Origin: Fidelibacterota bacterium UBA2125
GTDB lineage: Bacteria; Fidelibacterota; Marinisomatia; Marinisomatales; S15-B10
Direction of reading: 5' to 3'
Length of the DNA stretch: 7,308 nt
Assembly (NCBI GenBank): GCA_002329125.1
Contig: DCXX01000088.1
Coordinates: 1 to 7,308, forward strand
The notes beneath the pieces were generated by a model. It was given only the letters and a program-made list of their open reading frames with translations, made no database searches and was not told the DNA's origin. The translations under genes were made by a program, and so were the position numbers. The first letter of the stretch is position 1; the number at the start of each line of letters is the position of its first letter. Shown piece by piece: positions 6,252-7,308 of this stretch.

Positions 6252-6722
6252 ATGAAAAATAAACTAATCATACTAACAGTCCTCTTTCTGGCTTTTCCCG
6301 CTGGAGCTGAAGCAGGAGATCTGGAAGATATTGTTGCTGCAATTGAAAAACGTTGGACAGACACTGCAAAAAAACAGACTAGCCCCAGAGACTCTAATCC
6401 AGCCGGAAGCTGGCTGGCAACTTCCGAAGGGGGATTGTGGCAATTTCAGACTCCCGAAGAGACTGTAAGTATGATCACAGATTCACCAAATACCCTGGTT
6501 TTTCAACCTAGACACATTAACGTTCAGATAATGGGCTCCAAAAAGGATGTTGCTCATGCGGCATATTATCTTGTCGGAAATATCATGAGAGATGGTAAAC
6601 CGATTGTTACAAATTACAGGACAAGAGCTTCCGAAGTGTTTGTAAAGATTGGTGGGAAGTGGCTAAACAGTGGTGCTCATTACAGCCCTCTCTACGGTGG
6701 CTCGGGTGTGGTGTTTGAATAA
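6252..6722 (+). CDS. Secreted NTF2/SnoaL-like protein, second copy
   Basis: The protein has 156 residues from the chosen start. The frame is open from 6228, but the Shine-Dalgarno at 6240-6245 points to the tandem ATGs at 6249/6252, and 6252 has the better spacing. The signal peptide is clear: K2, K4, a hydrophobic core 5-16 and cleavage probably after AEA (residue 21), leaving GD at the mature N-terminus as in the first copy. The end of the protein, from RTRASEVFVKIGGKW to H143-Y-S-P146 and then GG, matches the first copy closely in pattern. It has an extra insert rich in Trp and Pro around residues 40-75. A binding or catalytic role in the NTF2-like pocket is possible; no ligand is recognised. 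It is the last gene of the cluster and is followed by a strong terminator. Confidence 0.8.
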   Translation: MKNKLIILTVLFLAFPAGAEAGDLEDIVAAIEKRWTDTAKKQTSPRDSNPAGSWLATSEGGLWQFQTPEETVSMITDSPNTLVFQPRHINVQIMGSKKDVAHAAYYLVGNIMRDGKPIVTNYRTRASEVFVKIGGKWLNSGAHYSPLYGGSGVVFE

Positions 6723-6750
6723 AACATTAAAGTAAATCTGCTGAAATAAA

Positions 6751-6778
6751 AAGGGGCGGTTCTAACCGCCCCTTTTTT
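6751..6778. terminator. Strong intrinsic terminator, probably bidirectional
   Basis: AAGGGGCGGT (6751-6760) and ACCGCCCCTT (6765-6774) form a perfect 10-bp stem with a TCTA loop. The T-tract runs to 6778. An A-run precedes the stem (from 6748), so the minus strand also ends in U residues. The site lies between convergent genes ending at 6722 (plus) and 6890 (minus), so it can serve both. Confidence 0.92.
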
Positions 6779-6889
6779 CTATTTATATTGCTGTATTTAT
6801 CTGGGTGGGCTGCTGGCTTCTTTTACATATCTCCAAAATTCCCAGTCCCTCTCGCGCGAGGAGAAAGCTACGCAGCAAGTCAACAAAAG

Positions 6890-7308
6890 TCAATTTGTAT
6901 CAAAAATTGGAGAATCAGTCCAGGTTTGCAGGGGAGTTTTCATATCTTTAGCAAGATATGTTTTCAACGCATTACCTATTTCGACCCGAGTCGATTCTTT
7001 TTCCATGCTGAATTGGTCAAAAACGTTTATCAGTTGATCATCACCCCTTTTTCTATCAGAGGAAGTTGCATAATGATTCAATGCTTCCACAAACACAGCT
7101 ACATCATGCCACCGGCCAATGAGATCCGTTAACAATTCAGAATCACTTTGAAGTTTCTCGATCTCAGTAGAGGGGTTCAGATCATGCATGAGTCTTAGTG
7201 CCGCCCGGACGTTCTGAAGATGAATCCTTATTTTATGCACTTTCGGATTATCGTTAAGCAAATCCAGAAGAGCTCCCACCTTGTTTAGCTTTCCCATAAG
7301 GTAAGCTG
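6890..7308 (-). CDS. CHAD-domain-like protein (3' part, leaves the right edge)
   Basis: At least 135 residues are visible. The first ATG in the window is at 7297, but it has no Shine-Dalgarno and the frame is open to the edge, so the true start is probably outside. The pattern is that of a CHAD half-domain: V-H-K-I-R-I-H-L-x-x-V-R-A-A-L (20-34 from that ATG) followed by L-I-G-R-W-H-D-V-A-V-F (59-69). This matches the paired H-x-x-R-x-x-x-x-x-x-R and L-G-x-x-H-D signatures of CHAD helices, which bind polyphosphate through basic residues and histidines. Full CHAD proteins have about 200-300 residues in two such bundles, so this looks like the C-terminal bundle. Few other basic residues are seen in its last third. 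It is unrelated in direction to the NTF2-like cluster and shares its terminator. Confidence 0.6.
   Translation of the reverse strand, partial: AYLMGKLNKVGALLDLLNDNPKVHKIRIHLQNVRAALRLMHDLNPSTEIEKLQSDSELLTDLIGRWHDVAVFVEALNHYATSSDRKRGDDQLINVFDQFSMEKESTRVEIGNALKTYLAKDMKTPLQTWTDSPIFDTN

Noticed and set aside
6851..6860. CTCGCGCGAG palindrome in the gap before the CHAD-like gene
   Set aside because: It is a single short 10-bp palindrome between convergent gene ends, with no promoter or repeat context.

Overview
The window looks like a piece of chromosome from a free-living, Gram-negative-type, probably environmental bacterium. The evidence is a membrane-anchored multiheme cytochrome c, several Sec-type signal peptides, one lipoprotein signal with a lipobox, and Shine-Dalgarno starts. 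The mix of multiheme cytochrome with TPR repeats, TPR lipoprotein and small secreted NTF2-like proteins is reminiscent of FCB-group or related uncultured lineages such as Marinimicrobia. That taxonomic idea is inference with low confidence. I see no phage, transposon, CRISPR array, tRNA or rRNA.

Left part (1-4734): every gene is on the minus strand. From right to left these are an exported class I methyltransferase (4057-4734), a cytoplasmic METTL7/TMT1-like methyltransferase (3307-3933), a transglutaminase-like protein 16 bp behind it (2574-3290), a 254-bp gap holding a hairpin plus T8 structure on the plus strand, a 713-residue five-heme cytochrome with a beta domain and five TPRs (178-2319, TTG start), and the first 25 codons of another signal-peptide protein that leaves the left edge (1-76). 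The methyltransferase/transglutaminase pair probably forms one operon behind a sigma70-like promoter (3974-4002).

Middle (4735-4928): a divergent intergenic region with a perfect 6-4-6 inverted repeat just upstream of a TATAAT box.

Right part: a plus-strand, AT-richer three-gene cluster (4929-6722). It encodes a secreted NTF2/SnoaL-like protein, a TPR lipoprotein, and a second secreted NTF2-like protein that resembles the first. The cluster ends at a strong, probably bidirectional terminator (6751-6778). A minus-strand gene for the C-terminal half of a CHAD-type (polyphosphate-binding) protein converges on it and leaves the right edge.

The genes do not assemble into a pathway I can name. 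Five of the eight are predicted to be exported or membrane-anchored. The most system-like unit is the NTF2-like / TPR lipoprotein / NTF2-like trio, which could be a cell-envelope complex of unknown function.
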